Shown: positions 1-6,662 of the stretch, one piece after another
Layout: the number at the start of each line of letters is the position of its first letter
Numbering within the stretch: position 1 is the stretch's first letter
NCBI GenBank assembly: GCA_009469665.1
Contig: SSTB01000252.1
Location: 1 to 8,319 of the forward strand
Direction: 5' to 3'
Origin: Azonexaceae bacterium
GTDB lineage: Bacteria; Pseudomonadota; Gammaproteobacteria; Burkholderiales; Rhodocyclaceae
Length of the DNA stretch: 8,319 nt
Made by a program: the position numbers and the translations under genes
The notes under the pieces: generated by a model
Databases searched by the model: none
Told to the model about the DNA's origin: nothing
What the model saw: only the letters and a program-made list of their open reading frames with translations

Positions 1-588
1 ATTGATGCCGACCAGGGGAGTCTTCAGGCGCAGGGCCTGTTCGAGCTCTTCGCCGTTGTGCACTTCGACCAGGACGGCCATGCCGTAGGCTTGTGCCAGG
101 GCCTCGAACTCTTCCATCAGCACGAGCGGCAGGGCGGCGGCAATGAGCAGGATGGCGTCGGCGCCCATGGCCCGGGCTTCGTGGACCTGGTAGGCGTCCA
201 CTAGGAAGTCCTTGCGCAGGACGGGCAGGGTGCAGGCGGCGCGGGCGGCTTTGAGGTATTCCGGGCTGCCCTGGAAATACGGGCCGTCGGTAAGGACCGA
301 GAGGCACGCGGCACCGTGATCGGCATAACTCGCGGCAATGTCGGCCGGACGGAAGTCCGGACGGATGACACCCTTGGAGGGGCTGGCCTTCTTGATTTCG
401 GCGATGACGGCCGGACGACCGGCAGCGACCGTGGTCTTCAGGGCGGCGAGGAAATCGCGGGGGGCGGGCTGACGCTCGGCGTCGGCCCGCACCTCGGCAA
501 GCGGTCGGACTGCCCGGGCGGCGGCGACCTCTTCTCCTTTGGTCGCCAGTATCCGATCGAGAATGTCCGAACCGGAACTGGGACTCAT
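1..588 (-). CDS. trpC: Indole-3-glycerol phosphate synthase, 3' part beyond window
   Basis: Cytoplasmic (beta/alpha)8-barrel enzyme that decarboxylates and closes the ring of CdRP to give indole-3-glycerol phosphate in tryptophan synthesis. I translated 196 codons; the family is usually about 260 residues, so roughly the last quarter is outside the window. Visible motifs: [11 protein letters not shown] at residues 63-73 (E64 and K66 match the substrate/catalytic Glu and Lys), SVLTD near 97-101, FQGS near 105-108, LRKDF at 124-128 with K126 as the expected catalytic Lys, GADAILLI near 142-149, and VEVH at 174-177 with catalytic E175. The sequence stops at GIN, where N196 fits the conserved active-site Asn. 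The ATG at 588 overlaps the trpD stop as ATGA and has GGAG 6 nt upstream, so translation is probably coupled to trpD. Nothing suggests a broken gene. Confidence 0.96.
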   Translation of the reverse strand, partial: MSPSSGSDILDRILATKGEEVAAARAVRPLAEVRADAERQPAPRDFLAALKTTVAAGRPAVIAEIKKASPSKGVIRPDFRPADIAASYADHGAACLSVLTDGPYFQGSPEYLKAARAACTLPVLRKDFLVDAYQVHEARAMGADAILLIAAALPLVLMEEFEALAQAYGMAVLVEVHNGEELEQALRLKTPLVGIN

Positions 589-1607
589 GCGCAACTCCGC
601 GTGCGACTCACAAAGGCCTCGACCTTGGCCCGGGCGGCGCCGCTGGACAGGGTCTCCAGAGCCTTGTCTACGCCGGAGGCGAGGGAATCGGCGAGGCCGG
701 CCACGTAGAGTGTCGCGCCCGCGTTGAGGGCCACGATGTCCCGGGCGGCGCCGGGGCGGTTTTCCAGGGCGCCCAGCAGCATGGCGCGGGATTCCTCGAC
801 GTTGGCGACCTGAATGGCCTTGGGGTCGTGCAGCGGCAGGTCGAAATCCTCCGGCCGAACTTCGTACTCCCGCACCACGCCGTCTTTCAGCTCGCCCACC
901 AGGGTGGGGCCGGCGATGGAGATTTCGTCGAGGCCTTCGCGCCCATGGACGGTCAGAGCCCGCTCGCTGCCCAGGCGTTGCAGAACATGGACCTGGATGC
1001 CGACCAGATCAGGGTGAAAGACGCCCATGACCTGGCGCCTGGCTCCCGCCGGGTTGGTGAGAGGGCCAAGGATGTTGAAGAGGGTGCGGACGCCGAGTTC
1101 GCGCCGCACCGGGGCGGCGTGCTTCATGGCGCTGTGGTGGTTGGGGGCGAACATGAAGCCGACGCCGACTTCGTCGATGCATTCACCCACCTGTTCCGGC
1201 TTGAGGTTGATGTTGGCGCCCAGAGCCTCGATGACGTCGGCACTGCCCGACTGGCTCGAAACAGAGCGCCCGCCATGCTTGGCGACTCGCGCGCCCGCCG
1301 CAGCCGCGACGAACATGGCGGCGGTAGAGACGTTGAAGGTGTGGGCGCCGTCACCCCCTGTGCCGCAGGTATCGACGAGGCAGCCGGAATCGGCCACCTG
1401 CACCTTGGTAGACAGTTCGCGCATGACCGAGGCGGCGGCGGCGATTTCTCCCACCGTCTCCTTCTTGACCCGCAGGCCGGTGATGATGGCGGCGATCATG
1501 ACCGGCGACACCTCGCCGCCCATGATCTGGCGCATCAGGGCGACCATTTCGTCGTGGAAGATTTCGCGGTGCTCGATGACACGCTGCAGGGCGGCTTGGG
1601 GGGTCAT
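585..1607 (-). CDS. trpD: Anthranilate phosphoribosyltransferase
   Basis: Transfers phosphoribosyl from PRPP to anthranilate, the second committed step of tryptophan synthesis. At 340 residues it has the normal family length. Signature elements are present in order: the PRPP-loop [12 protein letters not shown] near 81-92; [16 protein letters not shown] from K110; NHHSAMKHA near 156-164 followed by [12 protein letters not shown], which supplies anthranilate-channel residues; GPLTNP near 181-186; and the metal-binding acidic pair D227-E228 in GLDEIS. The N-terminal helical stretch (residues 1-65) precedes the nucleoside-phosphorylase-like fold. The ATG at 1607 overlaps the trpG stop as ATGA and has AGGAG about 8 nt upstream, which fixes the start. 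Its stop overlaps the trpC start in the same way. It is a stand-alone TrpD, not fused to the TrpG amidotransferase as in enterobacteria. Confidence 0.97.
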   Translation of the reverse strand: MTPQAALQRVIEHREIFHDEMVALMRQIMGGEVSPVMIAAIITGLRVKKETVGEIAAAASVMRELSTKVQVADSGCLVDTCGTGGDGAHTFNVSTAAMFVAAAAGARVAKHGGRSVSSQSGSADVIEALGANINLKPEQVGECIDEVGVGFMFAPNHHSAMKHAAPVRRELGVRTLFNILGPLTNPAGARRQVMGVFHPDLVGIQVHVLQRLGSERALTVHGREGLDEISIAGPTLVGELKDGVVREYEVRPEDFDLPLHDPKAIQVANVEESRAMLLGALENRPGAARDIVALNAGATLYVAGLADSLASGVDKALETLSSGAARAKVEAFVSRTRSCA

Positions 1608-2176
1608 GGACGGTGCTCCTCGAGGAAATTCTTCAACAGGTCATGACCGCGCTCGGTCAGGATGGATTCGGGGTGAAACTGCACGCCCTCGACGGCCAGG
1701 GTTTTGTGGCGCACCCCCATGATTTCGCCGTCGTCTGTCCAGGCGGTGATTTCCAGGCAGTCGGGGCAGCTTTCCCGCTCGATGGCCAGGGAGTGATAGC
1801 GGGTGCAGGTGAGGGGGTTGGGCAGGCCGCGAAAGACGCCCACATCCTTGTGCTGCACCGGCGAGACCTTGCCGTGCATGAGTCGCTTGGCGTGGACGAT
1901 ACGCCCGCCGAAGGCCTCGCCGATGGCCTGATGGCCGAGACAAACGCCCAGCAGCGGAATCCTGCCGGCGAATTCCCGGATGGCGGCGAGCGAAACCCCC
2001 GCCTGGGACGGGGCGCAGGGGCCGGGCGAGATGACCAGATAGTCCGGCGCCAGGCGGACGATTTCGTCCAGGGCGATGGCGTCGTTGCGGAAGACCCGCA
2101 CGTCCTGCCCCAGTTCGCCGAAGTACTGCACCAGGTTGTAGGTGAAACTGTCGTAGTTGTCGATCATCAGAAGCAT
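1604..2176 (-). CDS. trpG: Anthranilate synthase component II, glutamine amidotransferase
   Basis: Class I glutamine amidotransferase subunit. It hydrolyses glutamine and channels ammonia to TrpE for anthranilate formation; in many proteobacteria the same subunit also serves aminodeoxychorismate synthase (PabA role), which cannot be excluded here. The 190 residues are a full-length single domain. Seen: [12 protein letters not shown] at the N-terminus, the ISPGP oxyanion-region motif at 49-53, the nucleophile C79 in [10 protein letters not shown], and the catalytic His/Glu pair H168 and E170 in QFHPES. The start at 2176 is supported by GAGGGA about 7 nt upstream; the internal Met4 would lie too far from it. 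It begins 34 bp after the trpE stop and its TGA overlaps the trpD ATG, so trpE-trpG-trpD-trpC read as one unit. Confidence 0.97.
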   Translation of the reverse strand: MLLMIDNYDSFTYNLVQYFGELGQDVRVFRNDAIALDEIVRLAPDYLVISPGPCAPSQAGVSLAAIREFAGRIPLLGVCLGHQAIGEAFGGRIVHAKRLMHGKVSPVQHKDVGVFRGLPNPLTCTRYHSLAIERESCPDCLEITAWTDDGEIMGVRHKTLAVEGVQFHPESILTERGHDLLKNFLEEHRP

Positions 2177-2210
2177 GGCGCCATCCCTCGGGCTTGTCTT
2201 GGGTCGCGAA

Positions 2211-3686
2211 TCAATCGATGCGGGTGTCGAGGCCCTGTTCGGCGAGTTCCGCCGCCCGCAGCACGGCGCGGGCCTTGTTGCGGGTTTCCTGCCATTCGGA
2301 TTCGGGGTCCGAGTCTGCGACGATGCCGGCCCCGGCCTGGACGTGCAGTTGCCCGTCCTTCATGACCGCGGTGCGGATGGCGATGGCAAGGTCCATGTCG
2401 CCCTGGAAGCCCAGGTAGCCGACGGCTCCGGCGTAGATACCGCGCTTGGCCGGTTCCAGTTCGTCGATGATCTCCATGGCCCGCACCTTGGGGGCGCCGG
2501 AAACGGTGCCCGCGGGAAAGGTGGCGCGCAGGACGTCGAGGGCGTCGAGACCCGGCTGCAGGCGGCCTTCCACGTTGGAGACGATGTGCATCACGTGGGA
2601 GTAGCGCTCGATCACCATGTTCTCGGTGAGGCGCACGCTGCCCACTTGGGCGACGCGGCCGCAGTCATTGCGCCCCAGGTCGAGGAGCTGTACGTGCTCC
2701 GCCCGTTCTTTTTCGTCCGCCAGGAGGTCGGCGGCCAGGGCGGCATCCTCGTCGGCCGTGGCACCCCGCTTGCGCGTCCCGGCGATGGGCCGTACGGTGA
2801 CCATATCGCCCTCCAGACGCACCAGAATTTCCGGCGAGGCGCCGACGACATGGAAGTCGTCAAAGTCGAAATAGAACATGTAAGGCGAGGGATTGAGGCT
2901 GCGCAGGCTGCGGTATAGCGCCAGGGGGCTCGCCGAACAGGGCTTCGACATGCGCTGCGAGAGGACGACCTGCATGATGTCGCCTTCGGTGATGTAGTCT
3001 TTGGCGCGCCGCACGGCGGCCTTGAAGGCTTCTTCGCCGAAGCCCGACACGGCGGGCGCGGAACTGCGCGGCCCCTCTTCCGGGATGGCCACCGGCGACC
3101 GCAGGCGGGCGACCAGATCCTTCAAGCGGGCCCGGGCCCTGTCGTAGGCGCCGGGCATCCCCGGTTCGGCATAGACCACCAGGGTAAGCTTGCCCGAGAG
3201 GTTGTCGACCACAGCAATCTCTTCCGAGAGCAGCAGAACGATGTCAGGCGTGCCCAGATCCCCGGCGGTTGGCCCATGGGAAAGACGCTTCTCGACGTAG
3301 CGCACGGTGTCGTAGCCGAAGCAACCCACCAGTCCGCCGCAGAAGCGGGGCAGCCCCGCCGCCGGAGCGACGCGGAAGCGCGCCAGGTAGCGCCCGAGGA
3401 ATTCCAGCGGGTCACCGCCCTCCTCCCGCTCGACGATGCAATCGCCGCAATGGACGGCGACCTCGCTGCCGCGCACGACGATGCGGGTGCTCGCCGCCAG
3501 GCCGACGAAGGAATAGCGGCCGAAACGTTCGCCACCCTGCACCGACTCGAGCAGATAGGAAAAGGGCCGGCCTGCCAGCTTCAGGTAAATGGACAGCGGC
3601 GTATCGAGGTCGGCAAAGGTCTCCAGGGTCACGGCGACCCGGTTGTAACCCTGGGCCGCCAGGGCGTTGAATTCGGTTTCAGTCAT
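2211..3686 (-). CDS. trpE: Anthranilate synthase component I
   Basis: Chorismate-utilising catalytic subunit that, with TrpG, converts chorismate and glutamine-derived ammonia to anthranilate; it is the usual point of tryptophan feedback inhibition. It has 491 residues, normal for the family. The N-terminal Anth_synt_I_N region carries LLES at 45-48, the motif around the Trp-binding pocket, so the enzyme is expected to be feedback-sensitive. The chorismate-binding domain occupies about 215-475, with PIAGTRKRG at 300-308, [10 protein letters not shown] near 336-345, [10 protein letters not shown] at 391-400, GYLG at 423-426 and [11 protein letters not shown] near 451-461. The start at 3686 is chosen because GAGG lies 6 nt upstream and the protein then begins at the family-typical position. 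A longer in-frame reading from 3803 would run through the leader region and lacks any conserved sequence. Confidence 0.97.
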   Translation of the reverse strand: MTETEFNALAAQGYNRVAVTLETFADLDTPLSIYLKLAGRPFSYLLESVQGGERFGRYSFVGLAASTRIVVRGSEVAVHCGDCIVEREEGGDPLEFLGRYLARFRVAPAAGLPRFCGGLVGCFGYDTVRYVEKRLSHGPTAGDLGTPDIVLLLSEEIAVVDNLSGKLTLVVYAEPGMPGAYDRARARLKDLVARLRSPVAIPEEGPRSSAPAVSGFGEEAFKAAVRRAKDYITEGDIMQVVLSQRMSKPCSASPLALYRSLRSLNPSPYMFYFDFDDFHVVGASPEILVRLEGDMVTVRPIAGTRKRGATADEDAALAADLLADEKERAEHVQLLDLGRNDCGRVAQVGSVRLTENMVIERYSHVMHIVSNVEGRLQPGLDALDVLRATFPAGTVSGAPKVRAMEIIDELEPAKRGIYAGAVGYLGFQGDMDLAIAIRTAVMKDGQLHVQAGAGIVADSDPESEWQETRNKARAVLRAAELAEQGLDTRID

Positions 3687-3726
3687 GGGGAACCTCGGAA
3701 ATGACGGGGGATCTATCGAACGCGGA

Positions 3727-3746
3727 TGCGCCGTACAGGCGGCGCA
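3727..3746 (-). promoter_or_regulatory. Leader hairpin of the trpE attenuator candidate
   Basis: Perfect inverted repeat in the RNA sense: TGCGCCG, loop CCTGTA, CGGCGCA (7-bp, mostly G-C stem). It starts 8 nt after the stop codon of the candidate leader peptide and ends 40 nt before trpE. The 5' arm contains GCGCC, complementary to GGCGC at 3761-3765 (W24 codon region), so two mutually exclusive structures are possible. No U-run follows, so this stem is more likely an antiterminator or one arm of a larger switch than an intrinsic terminator. The exact mechanism (Rho-dependent, transcriptional or translational) is not resolved from sequence. Confidence 0.5.
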
Positions 3747-3754
3747 GAGACGAT

Positions 3755-3835
3755 TCAGGAGCGCCAGAGGCGCCAGGATTGGGCTGCCGCGAAGGGGCGC
3801 CAAAGCCGGAATTGCCGGTCGATCGGGAAAGTCAT
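3755..3835 (-). CDS. trpL: Candidate trp leader peptide (attenuation)
   Basis: A 26-codon ORF in the gph-trpE gap, found by reading the minus strand. It begins [15 protein letters not shown] and ends [11 protein letters not shown] before TGA. Three of its 26 residues are Trp (W12, W21, W24; TGG codons at 3802, 3775 and 3766), with two clustered just before the stop, as in classical trp leader peptides. It ends 68 nt before the trpE ATG. Immediately after the stop is a perfect 7-bp hairpin (3727-3746) whose 5' arm can instead pair with the GGCGC of the W24-Arg codons. Weak point: no convincing Shine-Dalgarno sequence precedes the ATG (CCACCCGAA). The role, ribosome stalling under Trp starvation to favour trpEGDC expression, is inferred from position and Trp content. 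Confidence 0.68.
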   Translation of the reverse strand: MTFPIDRQFRLWRPFAAAQSWRLWRS

Positions 3836-3851
3836 TTCGGGTGGGGGCGGG

Positions 3852-4514
3852 TCAGAATTCAAGGGCGCGCCGGTAGGCGGCGAGCAGGTCGGATACTAGC
3901 GCATCGCATTCGGCACTGTCCACCGGGCGACCTTCGTTGTAGCCGTAGGGCACACAGAAGACGGGACACCCGGCAGCCCGGGCCGCCTCGATGTCATTAA
4001 GGGAATCGCCCACGTGCAGATTGCATTGCGGCGTCGTTCCCAGGCGGGCCACCCCGTGCAGCAGGGGCTCGGGGCGGGGCTTCTTGTAGGGCGTGGTATC
4101 GCCCGAGACGACGACGGAGAAATAGGGGGCCAGGCCGCAGCGCTCCAGCAGCGCCTCGGTGAACAACCCAGGTTTGTTGGTCACCACACCCAAAGGGATG
4201 CCGGAGGCCTTCCAGGCCTCCAGTCCGGCGAGAACCCCGGGGTAGAGGGCAGCCTGCTGTCCATTGACTTCGAAGTAATGAAGCTTGAAGGCCTCGATAC
4301 CGGCGTGTAGACGGCGGGCATCGGGCGGTGCGCTCCGGGTCAGACACCGCTCGACCAGGACCGCCATGCCCTTGCCGACGAAGGCGTGGATTTCAGCCAG
4401 GCTGCGCGGGGGTTCTCCCAGGTCGATCAACATGCGGCGACAGGCCTCGGCCAGATCGGCGACGGTATCGAGGAGGGTTCCGTCCAGGTCGAAGGTGGCT
4501 GAAGCGAAGCGCAC
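3852..4514 (-). CDS. gph: Phosphoglycolate phosphatase (HAD superfamily)
   Basis: Cytoplasmic HAD-family phosphatase expected to dephosphorylate 2-phosphoglycolate, the product of oxidative DNA-end repair or Rubisco oxygenation. It has 220 residues. HAD motifs are all visible: motif I DLDGTLLD with nucleophile D9 and acid/base D11, motif II VTNKP with T112, motif III Lys in KKPRPEP (144-145), and motif IV GDSLND with D170 and D174. A helical cap occupies about residues 15-85. The start is GTG at 4514. It is in the same frame as rpe, separated only by the rpe TGA and one codon, and has no strong Shine-Dalgarno, so translation probably depends on ribosomes finishing rpe. Grouping with rpe and trpE is a known proteobacterial arrangement. 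Substrate assignment within the HAD family rests on motifs and neighbours. Confidence 0.92.
   Translation of the reverse strand: MRFASATFDLDGTLLDTVADLAEACRRMLIDLGEPPRSLAEIHAFVGKGMAVLVERCLTRSAPPDARRLHAGIEAFKLHYFEVNGQQAALYPGVLAGLEAWKASGIPLGVVTNKPGLFTEALLERCGLAPYFSVVVSGDTTPYKKPRPEPLLHGVARLGTTPQCNLHVGDSLNDIEAARAAGCPVFCVPYGYNEGRPVDSAECDALVSDLLAAYRRALEF
3893..3922 (-). promoter_or_regulatory. Possible sigma70-type promoter for trpEGDC inside gph
   Basis: On the minus strand TGGACA (3922-3917; 5 of 6 matches to TTGACA) is separated by 18 nt from TAGTAT (3898-3893; 4 of 6 matches to TATAAT, keeping the first T, second A and final T). A start near 3886 would give a leader of about 200 nt before trpE, with the candidate leader peptide beginning about 50 nt in, a layout similar to known trp attenuators. 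It overlaps the last codons of gph. Such matches arise by chance, so this is a candidate only. Confidence 0.38.
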
Positions 4515-4517
4515 GGA

Positions 4518-5219
4518 TCAGCTTTTCGCCAGTTCGGCTCGCAGGGCGGCGATCACCGTGTCGTAGCGATGGGGATCGGCATCGCGGCCGGCGCCGTATA
4601 CCGCGGAGCCGGCGACGAAGGCATCGACGCCGGCCCGGGCGATTTCGGCGATGTTGCCCACGGTGACGCCCCCGTCGATTTCAAGGCGGATGGCACGACC
4701 GCTTTCCCGCGTATAGGCATCCAGCCGAACCCGCGCCTGGCGGGCCTTGGCGAGGGCCGAGGGGATGAATTTCTGGCCGCCGAAGCCCGGGTTCACACTC
4801 ATCAGCAGGACGACGTCGATCTTGTCGAGGACGTGATCCAGGTAATCCAGGGGCGTGGCCGGGTTGAAGACCAGGCCCGCCTGACAGCCCTGATCCCGAA
4901 TGAGCGCGAGACTGCGGTCGATGTGCTCGGAGGCTTCGGGGTGGAAGGTGATGATATTGGCGCCGGCCTTGGCGAAATCGGGGATGATGCGGTCCACCGG
5001 CTTGACCATGAGATGCACGTCGATGGGCGCCGCGGTGCAGGGCCGGATGGCGGCGCAGACCAGGGGGCCTATGGTCAGGTTGGGAACGTAATGGTTGTCC
5101 ATCACGTCAAAGTGAATCCAGTCCGCCCCCGAAGCGACGACGTTTTCCACTTCCTGCCCAAGGCGCGCAAAATCGGCCGAGAGAATGCTGGGAGCGATGA
5201 CGAAATCCATTGCCGGCAT
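4518..5219 (-). CDS. rpe: Ribulose-phosphate 3-epimerase
   Basis: TIM-barrel metalloenzyme that interconverts D-ribulose 5-phosphate and D-xylulose 5-phosphate in the pentose phosphate or Calvin cycle. It has 233 residues. Visible motifs: [14 protein letters not shown] at the N-terminus, [12 protein letters not shown] (metal-binding His and catalytic Asp), DVHLMV (metal-binding His), [24 protein letters not shown] (second catalytic Asp) and AGSAVYG for phosphate binding. The ATG at 5219 was chosen because GGAG lies 6 nt upstream. An upstream in-frame ATG at 5252 would overlap apaG and adds non-conserved residues, and Met at 5210 is too far from the ribosome site. It is the first gene of the leftward cluster, and its start lies 31 bp from divergent apaG, so its promoter must sit mostly within apaG coding sequence. 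Confidence 0.96.
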   Translation of the reverse strand: MPAMDFVIAPSILSADFARLGQEVENVVASGADWIHFDVMDNHYVPNLTIGPLVCAAIRPCTAAPIDVHLMVKPVDRIIPDFAKAGANIITFHPEASEHIDRSLALIRDQGCQAGLVFNPATPLDYLDHVLDKIDVVLLMSVNPGFGGQKFIPSALAKARQARVRLDAYTRESGRAIRLEIDGGVTVGNIAEIARAGVDAFVAGSAVYGAGRDADPHRYDTVIAALRAELAKS

Positions 5220-5250
5220 GGTGAACTCCAATCCAGGTACCCACGATTCC

Positions 5251-5634
5251 ATGAGTGAACAAAAAACCTACTGCGTCGAGGTGACGCCGCAACCCCGCTT
5301 CATACCCGAGCAGTCCGACACGGAAGGCGACAATTACGTCTTCGCCTACACCATCGCCATCCGCAATACCGGCACCGTTCCGGTGCAATTGGTGTCGCGC
5401 CACTGGATCATCGGCGACGCCAATGGCGAGGTCCAGGAAGTGCGCGGACTGGGAGTGGTGGGCCAGCAACCGCTGCTGCAGCCCGGCGAGGTGTTCGAAT
5501 ATACCAGCGGATGCGCCCTCAAGACACCGGTGGGCACCATGAAGGGCACTTACCGGTTGGTGGCGGCCGACGGGCATTCCTTCGACGCCACCATCCCGGA
5601 ATTCGTCCTGGCCGTGCCCCGGGTGCTGCACTGA
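5251..5634 (+). CDS. apaG: Co2+/Mg2+ efflux protein ApaG
   Basis: ApaG/DUF525 single-domain protein with an immunoglobulin-like beta-sandwich, linked genetically to Co2+ resistance and Mg2+ homeostasis; its molecular activity is poorly defined in bacteria. At 127 residues it matches E. coli ApaG (about 125). Seen: VTPQPRF near 11-17, YTIAIRNTG near 33-41, [10 protein letters not shown] near 50-59, the glycine-rich GLGVVGQQP at 67-74, FEYTSG near 82-87, and [14 protein letters not shown] near 95-108. The start at 5251 fits the family N-terminus; an in-frame extension to 5185 would read through the start of rpe on the opposite strand. A weak AGG lies about 13 nt upstream. It is followed without a gap by a methyltransferase whose apparent start overlaps its stop codon. 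Confidence 0.95.
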   Translation: MSEQKTYCVEVTPQPRFIPEQSDTEGDNYVFAYTIAIRNTGTVPVQLVSRHWIIGDANGEVQEVRGLGVVGQQPLLQPGEVFEYTSGCALKTPVGTMKGTYRLVAADGHSFDATIPEFVLAVPRVLH

Positions 5635-6239
5635 ATCTGCGCCACCCCTACACCCTGATCGCCCCGGTCTATGACCTGGCCATCGAAGGGGCGTCGCGAA
5701 GGCTGCGGGAAGCAAGCCTGGCCGCTCTGCCCGCGGCCCCTGCGGATATCCTGCTGGCCGGCATCGGCACCGGCCTCGACCTTCCCCTGCTGCCTCCCGG
5801 GCACCGCGTGGTGGGCTGTGACCTGACCCCGGCCATGCTGGCTCGCGCGGTAAACCGCCGCGAAGCCTGCGACTTCGGGCCCGTGGTGGCGGATGTCCGT
5901 CGCCTGCCCTTCGCCGCCGCAAGTTTCGATGTCGTGATCCTGCACCTGATCCTGGCCGTGGTTCCCGATCCCCGAGCCTGTCTGGCCGAGGCGGCCCGGG
6001 TGTTGCGGCCAGGCGGTTCGGTCCTCATCCTGGACAAGTTTCTCCGGCCCGGGGAATCCGCCCTCCTGCGGCGGGCCGCCAACGCCCTCGTGCGCCACGT
6101 GGCCACGCGGCTCGACGTAGTCTTCGAGGAGGTTCTGGCGGGCGTTCCAGGCTTGAGGGTCGTCACCGACCAGGCGGCCCTGGCGGGGGGCTGGTTCCGC
6201 CGCATCGTGCTCAGCCGCGACGGCGCGCCGCAGGAGTAG
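5631..6239 (+). CDS. Class I SAM-dependent methyltransferase, likely CTG start
   Basis: Methyltransf_11/UbiE-like Rossmann-fold protein of about 202 residues; substrate unknown. Seen: RHPYTLIAPVYD at the N-terminus, the SAM-binding motif I ILLAGIGTGLDLP (40-52), acidic residue D64 in GCDLTPAML after strand beta2, LPFAAASFDVVIL (92-104) covering the region up to motif IV, and RVLRPGGSVLILDKF typical of small-molecule methyltransferases. The open frame extends back to 5511 inside apaG, but that part reads as low-complexity shadow sequence. No ATG, GTG or TTG exists between apaG's end and the conserved N-terminus. CTG at 5631 sits exactly at the expected start and overlaps the apaG stop as CTGA. 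A second CTG is at 5637. Domain call is firm; the start is inferred. Probably co-transcribed with apaG. Confidence 0.88.
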   Translation: MNLRHPYTLIAPVYDLAIEGASRRLREASLAALPAAPADILLAGIGTGLDLPLLPPGHRVVGCDLTPAMLARAVNRREACDFGPVVADVRRLPFAAASFDVVILHLILAVVPDPRACLAEAARVLRPGGSVLILDKFLRPGESALLRRAANALVRHVATRLDVVFEEVLAGVPGLRVVTDQAALAGGWFRRIVLSRDGAPQE

Positions 6240-6283
6240 CCCTCCCGCGGGCCATGCGCAGATCAGCGGCGTTGCTTGCCTAC

Positions 6284-6487
6284 CTAGTCGCCGATGACGC
6301 CACCGATGGCGGCCCCCCCGACAGTGCCCAGAACACCGCCTCCAGTGACCGCGGCACCCACCACTCCCCCGACGCCCGCACCCACCACGGTGCTCTTCTG
6401 GCGCGAATTCATGCTGTCCCAGCTGGCACAACCGGACGCGGCAAGGCTGAGGACGAGGACTGACAATAGGGCTGGAATGCGTTGCAT
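6284..6487 (-). CDS. OsmB-like glycine-zipper lipoprotein
   Basis: Small predicted lipoprotein of 67 residues. Residues 1-20 form a lipoprotein signal: short basic start (MQR), hydrophobic core, and LAASGC with C20 as the lipidated cysteine. After a short polar linker (SWDSMNSRQK) the rest is a glycine zipper, GAGVGGVVG (36-44) and GVLGTVGGAAIGGVIG (51-66). This matches the plan of E. coli OsmB, whose C-terminus has a very similar LGTLGGAAVGGVIG stretch; OsmB is an osmotic/stationary-phase induced lipoprotein of unclear function. The start at 6487 is supported by GGGAG 7 nt upstream. It converges on the methyltransferase, with 44 bp between the two stops and no clear terminator there. Name by similarity only; other short glycine-zipper proteins look alike. 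Confidence 0.85.
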   Translation of the reverse strand: MQRIPALLSVLVLSLAASGCASWDSMNSRQKSTVVGAGVGGVVGAAVTGGGVLGTVGGAAIGGVIGD

Positions 6488-6507
6488 GGCTGGACTCCCG
6501 GGGATTG

Positions 6508-6523
6508 GACGGTGAAACCCGTC
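6508..6523 (-). repeat. Short inverted repeat upstream of the lipoprotein gene
   Basis: GACGG and CCGTC flank a 6-nt spacer, forming a 5-bp stem that ends about 20 nt before the ATG of the OsmB-like gene. It could be a small 5'-UTR hairpin or operator half-sites, but it is short enough to occur by chance in GC-rich DNA. Confidence 0.25.
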
Positions 6524-6620
6524 GATGGAGGGAGCTTAGGTTCGCTCGCGCCGGGCGCCTGTTGCCAGCCGTTACGGGATGTATCTCCGGATGAATCGGC
6601 ACCGCCGCCCTGGCACCACG

Positions 6621-6654
6621 GGCGGACAGAGCCCCGGCCCGGGCTCTGTCCGCC
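6621..6654. terminator. 14-bp perfect hairpin after the transporter gene
   Basis: Perfect inverted repeat GGCGGACAGAGCCC / GGGCTCTGTCCGCC with a 6-nt loop (CGGCCC). It begins 8 nt past the stop of the two-partner secretion transporter and precedes the OsmB-like gene. Stem length, G+C content and position suggest a transcription end or mRNA-stabilising 3' structure. Neither side carries a U-run, so it is not a textbook intrinsic terminator. The remaining gap (6488-6620) shows only the ribosome site and short repeat of the lipoprotein gene. Confidence 0.6.
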
Positions 6655-6662
6655 GGCCCGGC

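Noticed and set aside
828..1646. Plus-strand open frame of 272 codons across trpD
   Set aside because: Mirror of the trpD coding strand, with no domain and no plausible ribosome site; trpD motifs are intact on the other strand.
1613..2918. Two overlapping plus-strand open frames (about 250 codons each) across trpG and trpE
   Set aside because: They lie opposite clear TrpG and TrpE coding sequence and read as compositionally biased shadow translations.
3687..3803. 39-codon N-terminal extension of TrpE
   Set aside because: The extension lies in the leader region, has no family similarity, and a good ribosome site precedes the internal ATG at 3686.
5511..5630. N-terminal extension of the methyltransferase to an ATG inside apaG
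   Set aside because: It would overlap the last 120 bp of apaG with Gly/His/Arg-rich shadow sequence; homology-like sequence begins only at about 5634.
6244..6251. CCCGCGGG palindrome between the converging methyltransferase and lipoprotein genes
   Set aside because: Self-complementary 8-mer with no loop or U-run; expected by chance at this G+C, so not called a terminator.
5550..6602. Minus-strand open frame of 350 codons across the methyltransferase and lipoprotein region
   Set aside because: Runs antisense to apaG and the methyltransferase and in another frame over the OsmB-like gene; no conserved motif.
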